Assembly: GCA_937944245.1 (NCBI GenBank)
Contig: CALDYY010000019.1
Location: forward strand, 1 to 60,214
Direction: 5' to 3'
Length of the DNA: 60,214 bases
From: an uncultured Saprospiraceae bacterium
Lineage (GTDB): Bacteria > Bacteroidota > Bacteroidia > Chitinophagales > Saprospiraceae
Positions 36,124 to 43,937 of this stretch are shown here, piece after piece. The notes beneath the pieces were generated by a model. That model was not told where the DNA came from. It searched no databases and worked only from the letters and a program-made list of their open reading frames with translations. The stretch's first letter is position 1. Each line of letters starts with the position of its first letter. The position numbers were made by a program, and so were the translations under genes.

Positions 36124-37641
36124 CTACAACAACTCTTTGTAGGTTTGCCAAAATAGAAGTGTGGAATCGGTGATTCCTGTTGCACTAAGCAAATAATTTT
36201 GAATAGCTTTTATGGTAGATGTCTCTAAGGTAGTTACAGTTTTAGCAAGGGCTTGGGCTTTGTTCTGGTCGCCCAATGCTAAGTAATGGCGGATTAAATG
36301 ATTCTGATGTTCGTTTTTATCACCAGTGCCTTGTCGAATTAAAGTCAGTGCTTCGCGGATGGATTTATTGATTTCCAGTTGTTGCAAAGCAATATCGCGC
36401 TGAAGTGGCATTATTATATTATTTTTAAAGTCAATCCATTGCGTTTCCCCTTTCAAAGATAAAGTATCTGCTATTTTCAGATAGTAACTTGCTTTTTCGA
36501 GTTGCCCTAATTCCCAAAGCATCCAGCCTTTAGTGTAATGCGCCAAAAGATTTGCTGTATCCAGCGCAATAGCTTTATTGATATGCTCTAGTGCATTTTT
36601 ATAGGATTTTTGTTTCCACATCAGAATGCTTTTGTTCAGGTGTGCAGGTACATAGGTGTTGGTTACGACCAACAAATCGTTGAGCGCAGCAATAGCTTTT
36701 AGCGTATCTTTACGAGACAGGAATGCTTGTGCCAAATACATTTGCTGTACTGCCGTAAAATCTTTCCCTGTGTTTTGTTCTTTGTTGTTTGGCAAAGCAT
36801 GGGCTTCTGTTTTCTGCTGCCAAGCTAAACCTAAACTGATTAGCTGTTTGAGGAGGGCAAAGTCATTTGTTGCTAATTCACCTTGCGCAGGCACTTCGCT
36901 ATCCATCCACCAATCATTAATTGACAAACTATCCTTTGGATAAAATATTGGTACTTGAAATATTGTATCGGTGTTAAGAAATTGGTATCGTAGTTCATCT
37001 TCCTTTTCCCAGATTACTAAATGTGCCTCACAATTTCCAATTAATGCTTTTATCTCTTTTTCATTTTGAGGATAAACATCAGGAATGTTTGTTATTTTAG
37101 CTGCGATAGGTAAGTTTACCGCCTTTGACAACGTATCGAAATAGAATAAAATATGTTGATTTATCGCTACATCTTTTTCTAATGGAATGATGAGCACTTT
37201 GAAAGCAATATCTTTTTCAAATATCGGACAAAAATTTTGAGGTAATTCTGAAGTTTCGCCAGAAAACAGTGCAAGCAAAGCAACAAGAAGCACCGTAACG
37301 CCTACTGCTATTCCACTGCCTAAAGTAAAACCTGCACTTCGAGTAGATCTATTGGATTTATGGCTAGGATGCAACTTTTCATCCATTTCAACCAGCAAGG
37401 TAGCAATATCTATATGAACTTGTTCCACGACAGCGTAAGCAGCTTCATCGTCAATTAGTTGCATGGAAACCTGTCGCTTGGCACGTAAGTAACGTGCTTT
37501 AATCTGAATAGCTTTTTCATAAAATTCGTGGCGTAGCTCGTCCCTACCTTCCACATAATTTACAATTTTGTCAATGCCCTTTCTCGTTTCTCCCATTTCA
37601 AGGAGGGAGATGACCTGTTGAGTTAGTAATTCAAGGTGCAT
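36124..37641 (-). CDS. Membrane-anchored TPR protein with an effector-associated-like N-terminal helical domain
   Basis: This is a 505-residue protein. Residues 1-90 form a helical domain (VISLLEMGETRKGIDKIV..., IKARYLRAKRQVSMQLID, IDIATLLVEMDEKL). It resembles the effector-associated domains described in Bacteroidota conflict/signalling systems (EAD11-type pattern). A basic linker and one membrane helix (about 106-127) follow, then an alpha/beta region with the block CEAHLVIWEKED (about 150-260), and four or more TPR units (about 290-500). No enzymatic domain is seen. It stands alone, convergent with the HMA receptor and 89 bp downstream of the bacilliredoxin gene. Confidence 0.65.
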   Translation of the reverse strand: MHLELLTQQVISLLEMGETRKGIDKIVNYVEGRDELRHEFYEKAIQIKARYLRAKRQVSMQLIDDEAAYAVVEQVHIDIATLLVEMDEKLHPSHKSNRSTRSAGFTLGSGIAVGVTVLLVALLALFSGETSELPQNFCPIFEKDIAFKVLIIPLEKDVAINQHILFYFDTLSKAVNLPIAAKITNIPDVYPQNEKEIKALIGNCEAHLVIWEKEDELRYQFLNTDTIFQVPIFYPKDSLSINDWWMDSEVPAQGELATNDFALLKQLISLGLAWQQKTEAHALPNNKEQNTGKDFTAVQQMYLAQAFLSRKDTLKAIAALNDLLVVTNTYVPAHLNKSILMWKQKSYKNALEHINKAIALDTANLLAHYTKGWMLWELGQLEKASYYLKIADTLSLKGETQWIDFKNNIIMPLQRDIALQQLEINKSIREALTLIRQGTGDKNEHQNHLIRHYLALGDQNKAQALAKTVTTLETSTIKAIQNYLLSATGITDSTLLFWQTYKELL

Positions 37642-37685
37642 TGTAATCGGCTGAGTTTTTTGACTAAGTTAGTGTGCGTGTTTTT

Positions 37686-37713
37686 GGTTACACCTAATAG
37701 ATTAGGTGCAACC
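37686..37713. repeat. Inverted repeat (hairpin) between bacilliredoxin and TPR genes
   Basis: CACCTAAT (37691-37698) and ATTAGGTG (37701-37708) pair perfectly around an AG loop. GGTT/AACC extend the stem after one mismatch. The T-run lies on the wrong side for a terminator of the minus-strand bacilliredoxin gene, so its role is open. Confidence 0.5.
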
Positions 37714-37730
37714 TGTATTGTTGTAACGCA

Positions 37731-38144
37731 TTAACAGTATTTATCATATGCCATTTTCAAGTTGGCAGCAATAATGTCAGCAGAACGCCCTTCAATGTTC
37801 AAACGCTCAATAAAATGTACTAATTTTCCATCTTTAAATAAAGCAATGGAAGGTGATGATGGTGGATAAGGTAGCAAATACTGACGTGCTTTTGCCGTAG
37901 CTGCTTGATCCACTCCCGCAAACACCGTGTATAGTTTATCGGGTGTTTTTTCGTTGTTCAATGATAATTTTGCTCCTGGACGCGCATTAGCTGCTGCACA
38001 ACCACAAACAGAATTGACGACCAATAAAGCAGTTCCTTTTTGGTTTTGCATAAAGTCATCTACTGCCTCTGGCGTAGTTAATGGCTCAAATCCATATTCG
38101 GTTAAATCTTTTGCCATTGGCATGACTATATCAATTGGATACAT
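37731..38144 (-). CDS. BrxA/BrxB-type bacilliredoxin
   Basis: This is a 137-residue thioredoxin-fold protein of the YphP/YqiW (BrxA/BrxB) family. The active site is VCGCAAANARPG, with the characteristic CGC in place of CxxC, and SSPSIALFKDGKLVHFIER matches the C-terminal half. Bacilliredoxins remove bacillithiol from proteins under oxidative stress, which suggests the organism makes bacillithiol. The ATG at 38144 gives MYPIDIVMPMAKDL, the usual family start (MYP.D.V.PMR.EL). Confidence 0.9.
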   Translation of the reverse strand: MYPIDIVMPMAKDLTEYGFEPLTTPEAVDDFMQNQKGTALLVVNSVCGCAAANARPGAKLSLNNEKTPDKLYTVFAGVDQAATAKARQYLLPYPPSSPSIALFKDGKLVHFIERLNIEGRSADIIAANLKMAYDKYC

Positions 38145-38395
38145 AATTTTGAATTTTAAATGTAGTGAAATAATTTAATCAGTAGTATGTTACTCAGAAT
38201 ACAAACAAGAAAAGCAAAAGTTGAAGTAGCTATTGATGCAAACGTTTGATTTATTTAGCGAATTTACGCTATTTAGGAAAAGGTCTATTTTTTAAAGATA
38301 GCGGTGAGCAAAATAAATAACAATGGTAAAATGACAAAACGATTACTACTTTTTAAAGAAGCTAATAGGTTTGCCATTTTACTCGGTGTGCTGTT

Positions 38396-39373
38396 TTACC
38401 CTAGAATCCATTTGAATTCAAATTGCTTTTCTGGTATTCTGATGCGCTCAGCGATACGCTCAAGACGATTGGGCAATGCCATGAGGTAATCTCTTGCTTT
38501 TTCGGCGGAATCATTAAGCCCTACCTTATGTTCAATATCCCATTCTACTAAAAGTGATTTCAGAATATTGATATAATCTTGGGTGGTATAAACCATTGTG
38601 CGCTGTGCTGCATCAGAAAAGTGGGAAAACAAAGTCCCAATAGCTTCACCTGATGCTCTAAGAAAATGAGCAGGCATCACGATTTTCTTTTTCATCATAT
38701 CTTCAAAAGCAAGCATCATTTCACTGGCATCAATTTCAAAAATACGCTGTACAAAATGGCTGTAAGCGTTAGCATGGCGACTTTCGTCAGCAGCAATAAT
38801 ACCACATATTTTCGCAAGTTGTTTATTGCCCGTTTGTTTGACCAAAGAAGCTACTCGGCGGTGTGAAATATTAGTTGCTAACTCTTGAAAACTGGTATAA
38901 ATAAAGTTGCGGTAAGGATCGCGCCCCGTTTGAATATCAAATCCATCGTTGATAAGGTGCTGTGTCGAAGTCTCCATTTCGCGCATATTGACGCGCCCTG
39001 AGAGATAGAGATAGGTATTAAGTAAATTTCCATGTCTATTTTCTTCGGCAGTCCAAGCTCTAATCCATTTTGACCAAGGATTATCTTGGTCTTGCGCCAC
39101 ACCCTCAATGCTCATTAGCCACGATTCATAAGTCGGCAATGCCTCCTCTGTGATGGTATCTCCAATAAGCACTGCAAGAAGGTCGTAGTCCATTTCTCTA
39201 GCTAAGGCTTGTATTTCCTTAATTTCATCAAAAAAATTAGGGTCATTTGCGTCAGGCAGTAAATCAGAAGGTTGCCAATTTTCATCAATTGGCTTTAGGT
39301 ATTTGGTGAGCCATTCTCCCATAAACTTCCCAATAGTCTGCATGACCTCCAAACGAACATTAAGTTGATTCAT
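38396..39373 (-). CDS. Acyl-ACP desaturase (ferritin-like diiron)
   Basis: This is a 325-residue soluble desaturase of the FA_desaturase_2 family, which introduces a double bond into acyl-ACP chains using a diiron site. The iron ligands lie in EENRH (residues 110-114) and DESRH (196-200), with a further Glu in SFQELATNISH (about 164). Length and motif spacing match plant and bacterial stearoyl-ACP desaturases. It starts at an ATG at 39373. It is 113 bp downstream of asnS and probably has its own promoter, although no TAnnTTTG was found. Confidence 0.92.
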   Translation of the reverse strand: MNQLNVRLEVMQTIGKFMGEWLTKYLKPIDENWQPSDLLPDANDPNFFDEIKEIQALAREMDYDLLAVLIGDTITEEALPTYESWLMSIEGVAQDQDNPWSKWIRAWTAEENRHGNLLNTYLYLSGRVNMREMETSTQHLINDGFDIQTGRDPYRNFIYTSFQELATNISHRRVASLVKQTGNKQLAKICGIIAADESRHANAYSHFVQRIFEIDASEMMLAFEDMMKKKIVMPAHFLRASGEAIGTLFSHFSDAAQRTMVYTTQDYINILKSLLVEWDIEHKVGLNDSAEKARDYLMALPNRLERIAERIRIPEKQFEFKWILG

Positions 39374-39486
39374 ATTTTCTTTTTAATAAGTATTTTATTA
39401 TATTTAAAATTTTGATAATCAATTATTTAATTTAAAAAAAGGTGTAGTCTGTTTTAACCAGCTAAATCTTATTATGCTATTTTTTT

Positions 39487-40932
39487 TTAAAATTCTGCAT
39501 TGCCAGGCGTTCGTGGAAAAGCAATCACATCTCTGATGTTGCCCATACCTGTAACAAACTGAACCATACGCTCGAAACCCATACCAAAACCAGCATGTGG
39601 CGCACCACCAAATTTGCGCAATTCCAAATACCACCACAATTCTTCAGGATGTACGCCCATTTTTTCCATTTTAGCTACCAATACTTCCAGTCGTTCCTCG
39701 CGTTGCGAACCACCAATCAATTCACCTACTCCAGGAAACAACACATCCATTGCTGCAACTGTTTCACCAGGTACATTTTCTGACTTTTCATTTAGGCGCA
39801 TGTAGAATGCTTTGAAGGCAGCAGGATAGTCGCGAACGATGACTGGTTTTTTGAAATGTTTTTCCACTAAGAACCGCTCGTGCTCTGCCTGCAAGTCAGT
39901 TCCCCACTCTACGGGAAACTCAAATTGACCTTTTTTGTAGGGTTTTGAATTTCTCAAAATATGTACCGCTTGGGTGTAAGTAATGCGTTCAAAATCATTA
40001 TTCACCACAAATTCTAATGTTTCCAACAAACCCATTAGACGCTTTTTGTCCTTTGGCAAATTTTTCTCTTCCTCTTTGAGACGAGCATCCAAAAAGGCAA
40101 TATCATCTGGATAATGTTTTAAGGCATAATTAATAAGATACTTGCAAAATTCCTCTGCTAAGTCCATGTTGTCATAAATATCATAAAAAGCGACTTCGGG
40201 TTCAATCATCCAAAATTCTGCTAAATGTCGAGACGTATTGGAATTTTCAGCGCGAAAAGTTGGACCGAAAGTATAAATTTTTCCTAATGCTAATGCGCCA
40301 ATTTCTCCTTGCAACTGTCCAGAAACAGTTAAATTAGTAGCCTTTCCAAAAAAATCTTTCTTGAAATCCACCTCGCCTTTGTCATTGAGGGGTGCTTTGT
40401 TCGGTTCAAAGGTGGTTACCCTAAACATTTCGCCCGCACCTTCTGCATCGCTACCTGTAATGATAGGGGTGTGTAAGTAGTAGTAACCTTTATCGTTGAA
40501 AAATTGATGCACCGCAAATGCCAACCCATGACGAATGCGAAAAACCGCACTAAATGTGTTGGTTCTCATTCTGAAATGTGCTTTTTCACGCAAAAATTCC
40601 ATTGTCATTTTCTTAGGCTGCAGACTGTACTCTTCTGGATTAGCTTCCCCCAAAAGTTCTACGGTATCTGCCAGTAATTCAACTGATTGCCCTGCACCTT
40701 GAGAAGCTACCAATTTTCCAGTTACTTTGATACAAGCATGAAAGTTTATTTTTTTTAGTAGTGCCTCGGGTTGTTGCTCAAAGTCAACAACTACCTGAAG
40801 CGTATTAAAAGAAGAGCCATCATAAAGAGCTATAAAACGGTTGGAGCGAAAGGCACGTACCCAACCCATGACCGTGATTTCCTCATCAATAGGTTGCTGC
40901 TGAAGGACTTTTTCTATTTCTATGCGTCTCAT
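39487..40932 (-). CDS. asnS: Asparagine--tRNA ligase
   Basis: This is a 481-residue class IIb synthetase. An N-terminal OB-fold anticodon-binding domain (about 10-110: EITVMGWVRAFRSNRFIALYDGS) is followed by the class II core. The core has motif 2 around YTFGPTFRAENSNTSRHLAEFWMIEPEVAF and motif 3 at GFGMGFERMVQFVTGMGNIRDVIAFPR. The length is normal. The leader upstream carries an 11-bp inverted repeat (40961-40999). It is divergent from superoxide dismutase. Confidence 0.96.
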   Translation of the reverse strand: MRRIEIEKVLQQQPIDEEITVMGWVRAFRSNRFIALYDGSSFNTLQVVVDFEQQPEALLKKINFHACIKVTGKLVASQGAGQSVELLADTVELLGEANPEEYSLQPKKMTMEFLREKAHFRMRTNTFSAVFRIRHGLAFAVHQFFNDKGYYYLHTPIITGSDAEGAGEMFRVTTFEPNKAPLNDKGEVDFKKDFFGKATNLTVSGQLQGEIGALALGKIYTFGPTFRAENSNTSRHLAEFWMIEPEVAFYDIYDNMDLAEEFCKYLINYALKHYPDDIAFLDARLKEEEKNLPKDKKRLMGLLETLEFVVNNDFERITYTQAVHILRNSKPYKKGQFEFPVEWGTDLQAEHERFLVEKHFKKPVIVRDYPAAFKAFYMRLNEKSENVPGETVAAMDVLFPGVGELIGGSQREERLEVLVAKMEKMGVHPEELWWYLELRKFGGAPHAGFGMGFERMVQFVTGMGNIRDVIAFPRTPGNAEF

Positions 40933-41323
40933 TTGTATTATTACATTCTAGTAAAAAAAATTAGTAAACACTGGCTTTGCTTTACAATGTGTTTACTGAT
41001 TGCGTTAAAGCCATTTACAAAACATGGCGAAAATACATTTTTCTACTAAAACTATGAATGTGCAAGGTTGAATTATGAATGTCCCCATGTGAATTTATAT
41101 TGATTCATAAGACACTTAAATATTCAACACACTCATTATAAGTCAATTAAATTCAAGTTAAAAATAAGTTAGCCATTATTTATTTACAAATAACGAAACC
41201 CAATCGCTTACCGAACTGTTAAAAATGCAGTGGTTGAATTGATTAAAAATGTTTTAAGCTCACAATTCAACACTCGACAATTCAATAACATTCATTTATC
41301 ACTAACTAAAAAATTAACCAACT
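40933..41323. other. 391-bp divergent intergenic region between asnS and superoxide dismutase
   Basis: No ORF is supported here. The region holds an inverted repeat in the asnS leader (40961-40999; perfect core arms 40963-40971 and 40989-40997), a second perfect inverted repeat (41233-41241 and 41263-41271), and four copies of the heptamer GTTGAAT or its complement (41067, 41122, 41233, 41265). No TAnnTTTG element was found for either gene. It is probably a regulatory region for both. Confidence 0.6.
40961..40999. repeat. Inverted repeat in the asnS leader
   Basis: AGTAAACAC (40963-40971) pairs with GTGTTTACT (40989-40997) across a 17-nt loop. Two further outer pairs include one G-T. It sits 29-67 bp upstream of the asnS ATG and could be an operator or an mRNA leader hairpin. 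Confidence 0.5.
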
Positions 41324-41956
41324 ATGGCTTTTCAACTTCCAGAACTTCCTTACGATTTTGCTGCTTTAGAACCAACCATTGATGCAAAAACGATGGAAAT
41401 TCACTATGGTAAACACCACGCAGGTTATGTTGCTAACTTGAACAATGCTATTGCTGGCACAGCATTAGAGGGCAAAAAAATTGAAGACATCCTAGCTTCC
41501 GTTTCTCATCATTCAGCAGCCGTGCGTAATAACGGTGGCGGACACTACAACCACTCTCTTTTCTGGAGCATCTTAGCACCAGCAGGGACAAGCAACTTCA
41601 ACGATAAGCTTAATATTTATAAGGCGATCATGCGCGATTTTGGTTCATTGGATGAATTTAAAGCGCAATTTAAAGCAGCAGCCACAGGACAATTTGGCTC
41701 AGGTTGGGCGTGGTTGTGCGTGGACAAAAACGATAAATTGTTCATCTGCTCAACATCGAATCAGGATAATCCATTAATGGATGTTAACAGCTTTGAAGGC
41801 ACACCAGTATTAGGCATTGACGTATGGGAACACGCCTACTATTTGAACTATCAAAATAGAAGACCCGACTACGTGGATGCGTTCTTCAACATCATCAACT
41901 GGCAAGAAGTATCCAAGCGTTTCAATGATGCTAACCCAGGAGGCTCTATGTTCTAA
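41324..41956 (+). CDS. sod: Superoxide dismutase (Fe/Mn family)
   Basis: This is a 210-residue enzyme that dismutates superoxide. Metal ligands are His27, His77, Asp166 and His170 ([24 protein letters not shown]). The block SNQDNPL with an upstream Gly-rich NNGGGHYNH is closer to the Mn or cambialistic type, but metal use cannot be decided by eye. There is no signal peptide, so it is cytoplasmic. A clear terminator hairpin follows, and the upstream region carries repeated GTTGAAT-type sites. Confidence 0.95.
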   Translation: MAFQLPELPYDFAALEPTIDAKTMEIHYGKHHAGYVANLNNAIAGTALEGKKIEDILASVSHHSAAVRNNGGGHYNHSLFWSILAPAGTSNFNDKLNIYKAIMRDFGSLDEFKAQFKAAATGQFGSGWAWLCVDKNDKLFICSTSNQDNPLMDVNSFEGTPVLGIDVWEHAYYLNYQNRRPDYVDAFFNIINWQEVSKRFNDANPGGSMF

Positions 41957-41972
41957 GCAACACAAAGATAAG

Positions 41973-41999
41973 GTGTAGGAGGTCTTGCACCTCCTACAC
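41973..41999. terminator. Bidirectional terminator between sod and the CBS gene
   Basis: Perfect 11-bp arms GTGTAGGAGGT (41973-41983) and its complement (41989-41999) flank a 5-nt loop, in the gap between convergent genes. Confidence 0.8.
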
Positions 42000-42047
42000 T
42001 CACATTCATTCCAACTGTAAAACAGCATTTCTGTCAGTCCTTTTCAT

Positions 42048-42503
42048 TTAGACCATTGGTGCTCTCACTTTCCAACTGTCAGGAATATGATTTATGTACG
42101 TAGCACCTATCTTTTGAATGGCTCTTAACACGTCAGTACGGCTTATTTGTCCAACCAAAACGCCATTTTCAACTACGGGCAATCGTTTAAACTTGGCACT
42201 AATAAACATTTGAGCAGCTTCTAAAATAGTCGCCTTTGCATCAATGGTAGTCACATTGTGCGACATAAAATCCTTCACTTTTATTTGTGCCGCAGGTTGA
42301 TTATCATAATAAGTGTTAACAATCAACCGCATACAGTCCACCTCAGAAAGTACACCTACCAATTCCTTTTGGTGATTAACAACTGGTGCGCCTGAAATCT
42401 TAAATTTCAGCATGGTATCAATAGCGGAATGAATATCCGAATCTGGTGAAAAAGTAATCAACTTCTTCGCCATGTACTCTGAAACTAATGGATAATTCTT
42501 CAT
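42048..42503 (-). CDS. CBS-domain protein
   Basis: This is a 151-residue cytoplasmic protein made only of two CBS domains (about 1-65 and 75-140). Visible blocks are ISGAPVVNHQKELVGVLSEVDCMRLI and FKRLPVVENGVLVGQISRTDVLRAI. Paired CBS domains bind adenosine nucleotides and act as energy or ligand sensors, usually for a partner protein. No partner is linked here. It is convergent with superoxide dismutase. Confidence 0.88.
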   Translation of the reverse strand: MKNYPLVSEYMAKKLITFSPDSDIHSAIDTMLKFKISGAPVVNHQKELVGVLSEVDCMRLIVNTYYDNQPAAQIKVKDFMSHNVTTIDAKATILEAAQMFISAKFKRLPVVENGVLVGQISRTDVLRAIQKIGATYINHIPDSWKVRAPMV

Positions 42504-42784
42504 ATCTTTAAAATTTTAGATAATATTAGTTCTTTTTATCTAAAAAGTCAAATTTTATTTCAAAAAAAAATCAAGAAGATAAATAAAAAATTAGTACACT
42601 TCTATTGTGCGACTTTTCAACCTTGCTATGGACTTTTTCTAAGTAGTTTTGGAGAGATGAACATTACCGATTGATTTTGTCTAAAAATGAGTTTGAGTCA
42701 GGCTAAAATCTTGTGAATTATCCTTTTCAGGAATATACTAAAGGCATATTCCCAATGAATTAAACTTTTTTTGGGTTACCTAGA

Positions 42785-43849
42785 TTAGAATTTGGTATTT
42801 GGCGTAACGTAAGTGAGTAATTCACCCAAAATATCCTCTATTCTGTAATAATGAAAAGTTTTATCTGTGGACATGGCGACGAATATACCTTTTTTAAATT
42901 TTCTACTCAATCTTGCATGTATGACGTCACTTCCATCGCTCTCGTTTGTTTTTATTTTTACGATACCTAATAGGTGATGTTCGTTACCCTCTCTATTAAA
43001 TATTTGAAACTGATTAGCTTGCTGGTCTGATACGATAATAAAGCCACTTTCTTGTCCAGTCTTATATATAGAAATTCCTTCTTGGTCTTGGGTAAATCCT
43101 GTTGTACCAAATAGAGCCAATTCATTACTACTACTGTCTGGGTGTGCATAATATTTCCTAATACCTACGTTTTCATCTGAATAGTACACATAGCCCATTT
43201 CATTATCCACAGCAATTGCTTCTATTTCTTTTATTCCCGAATAATTACCGAATTTTCTTATTAATTCTCCAGTTACCTCTCCTTTATCATTGGTTTGAAG
43301 TAGATATTGGTGAAGATATCCATTAGTTGGACCGCTTTTACGCCCCACTATAGCGTATGTTTTATCCTCATTTTTATATAGAGCTACGCCCATTGGTGCT
43401 CTTGCTTGCTCATCAACAAAAACGTCTATACCACCATTGTCAACAAATTTAAAATCGGGCATAGATAAAACCCTTATTTTATTTGCTCCTCTTTCAGTAA
43501 AAACGGCTATGTCTATGTTGCGATTATTGGAAATAGGAAAATCATATGTAATGTCAATGTTATTAGGTCTTTTAATACCCAAAATTTTATTGACAATTTT
43601 ACCGTCAAGATTGTAGAGATAAATACCTCCTTCGCCTGTATCACCACCTTTATCCGTACCGATTATTAAGGATTTAGCAGGTCTTTTTTTATTGTACCAG
43701 ATAGCGGGGTCATCAGTATCCTGTAATACAGGTTCTGTAATGACAACAGGATTAGCCGCCCAATTTTTAACGGTACTGTTTTGTCCGTACAATATGGTAT
43801 TGAGCAGCACCAAGAGTGTAAATAGAGAAATTAGTTGTAAATATGTCAT
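42785..43849 (-). CDS. Beta-propeller phytase (3-phytase)
   Basis: This is a 354-residue exported enzyme that releases phosphate from phytate. The signal peptide is MTYLQLISLFTLLVLLNTILYGQ. Family blocks are QDTDDPAIWYN, GTDKGG, GGIYLYNLDGK, KRPNNIDITYDFP, DQEGISIYK and GFIIVSDQQANQFQIFNREG. It is a six-bladed calcium-dependent phytase by family. An in-frame ATG at 43882 lies in the loop of a perfect palindrome, so the ATG at 43849, which begins the signal peptide, was chosen. It is the third gene of an operon with a lipoprotein and a TonB receptor. Confidence 0.92.
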   Translation of the reverse strand: MTYLQLISLFTLLVLLNTILYGQNSTVKNWAANPVVITEPVLQDTDDPAIWYNKKRPAKSLIIGTDKGGDTGEGGIYLYNLDGKIVNKILGIKRPNNIDITYDFPISNNRNIDIAVFTERGANKIRVLSMPDFKFVDNGGIDVFVDEQARAPMGVALYKNEDKTYAIVGRKSGPTNGYLHQYLLQTNDKGEVTGELIRKFGNYSGIKEIEAIAVDNEMGYVYYSDENVGIRKYYAHPDSSSNELALFGTTGFTQDQEGISIYKTGQESGFIIVSDQQANQFQIFNREGNEHHLLGIVKIKTNESDGSDVIHARLSRKFKKGIFVAMSTDKTFHYYRIEDILGELLTYVTPNTKF

Positions 43850-43862
43850 ATCTCTGAAATTG

Positions 43863-43898
43863 TGGAGGCTAAGTTTGTGCATACAAACTTAGCCTCCA
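43863..43898. repeat. Perfect 16-bp palindrome before the phytase gene
   Basis: Arms 43863-43878 and 43883-43898 are perfectly complementary with a 4-nt GCAT loop. It lies in the 88-bp gap between the lipoprotein stop and the phytase ATG, on the same transcript. It could be a partial terminator, an RNA-stability hairpin or an operator. No strong T-tract follows on the minus strand. Confidence 0.8.
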
Positions 43899-43937
43899 TT
43901 TATTTTAATAATTATTGTCTAGTATGATTATCCTGAA

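Noticed and set aside
38145-38395. A 61-residue plus-strand ORF between desaturase and bacilliredoxin
   Set aside because: It runs into the 3' end of the desaturase gene in antisense and its composition does not look coding.
40933-41323. Small ORF reading rightward out of asnS (40771-41049)
   Set aside because: Most of it overlaps asnS in antisense, it has no recognisable features, and the rest is non-coding A/T-rich sequence.
42785-43882. Phytase starting at the upstream ATG (43882)
   Set aside because: That ATG lies in the loop of a perfect 16-bp palindrome and adds 11 residues before an otherwise complete signal peptide; 43849 fits better.
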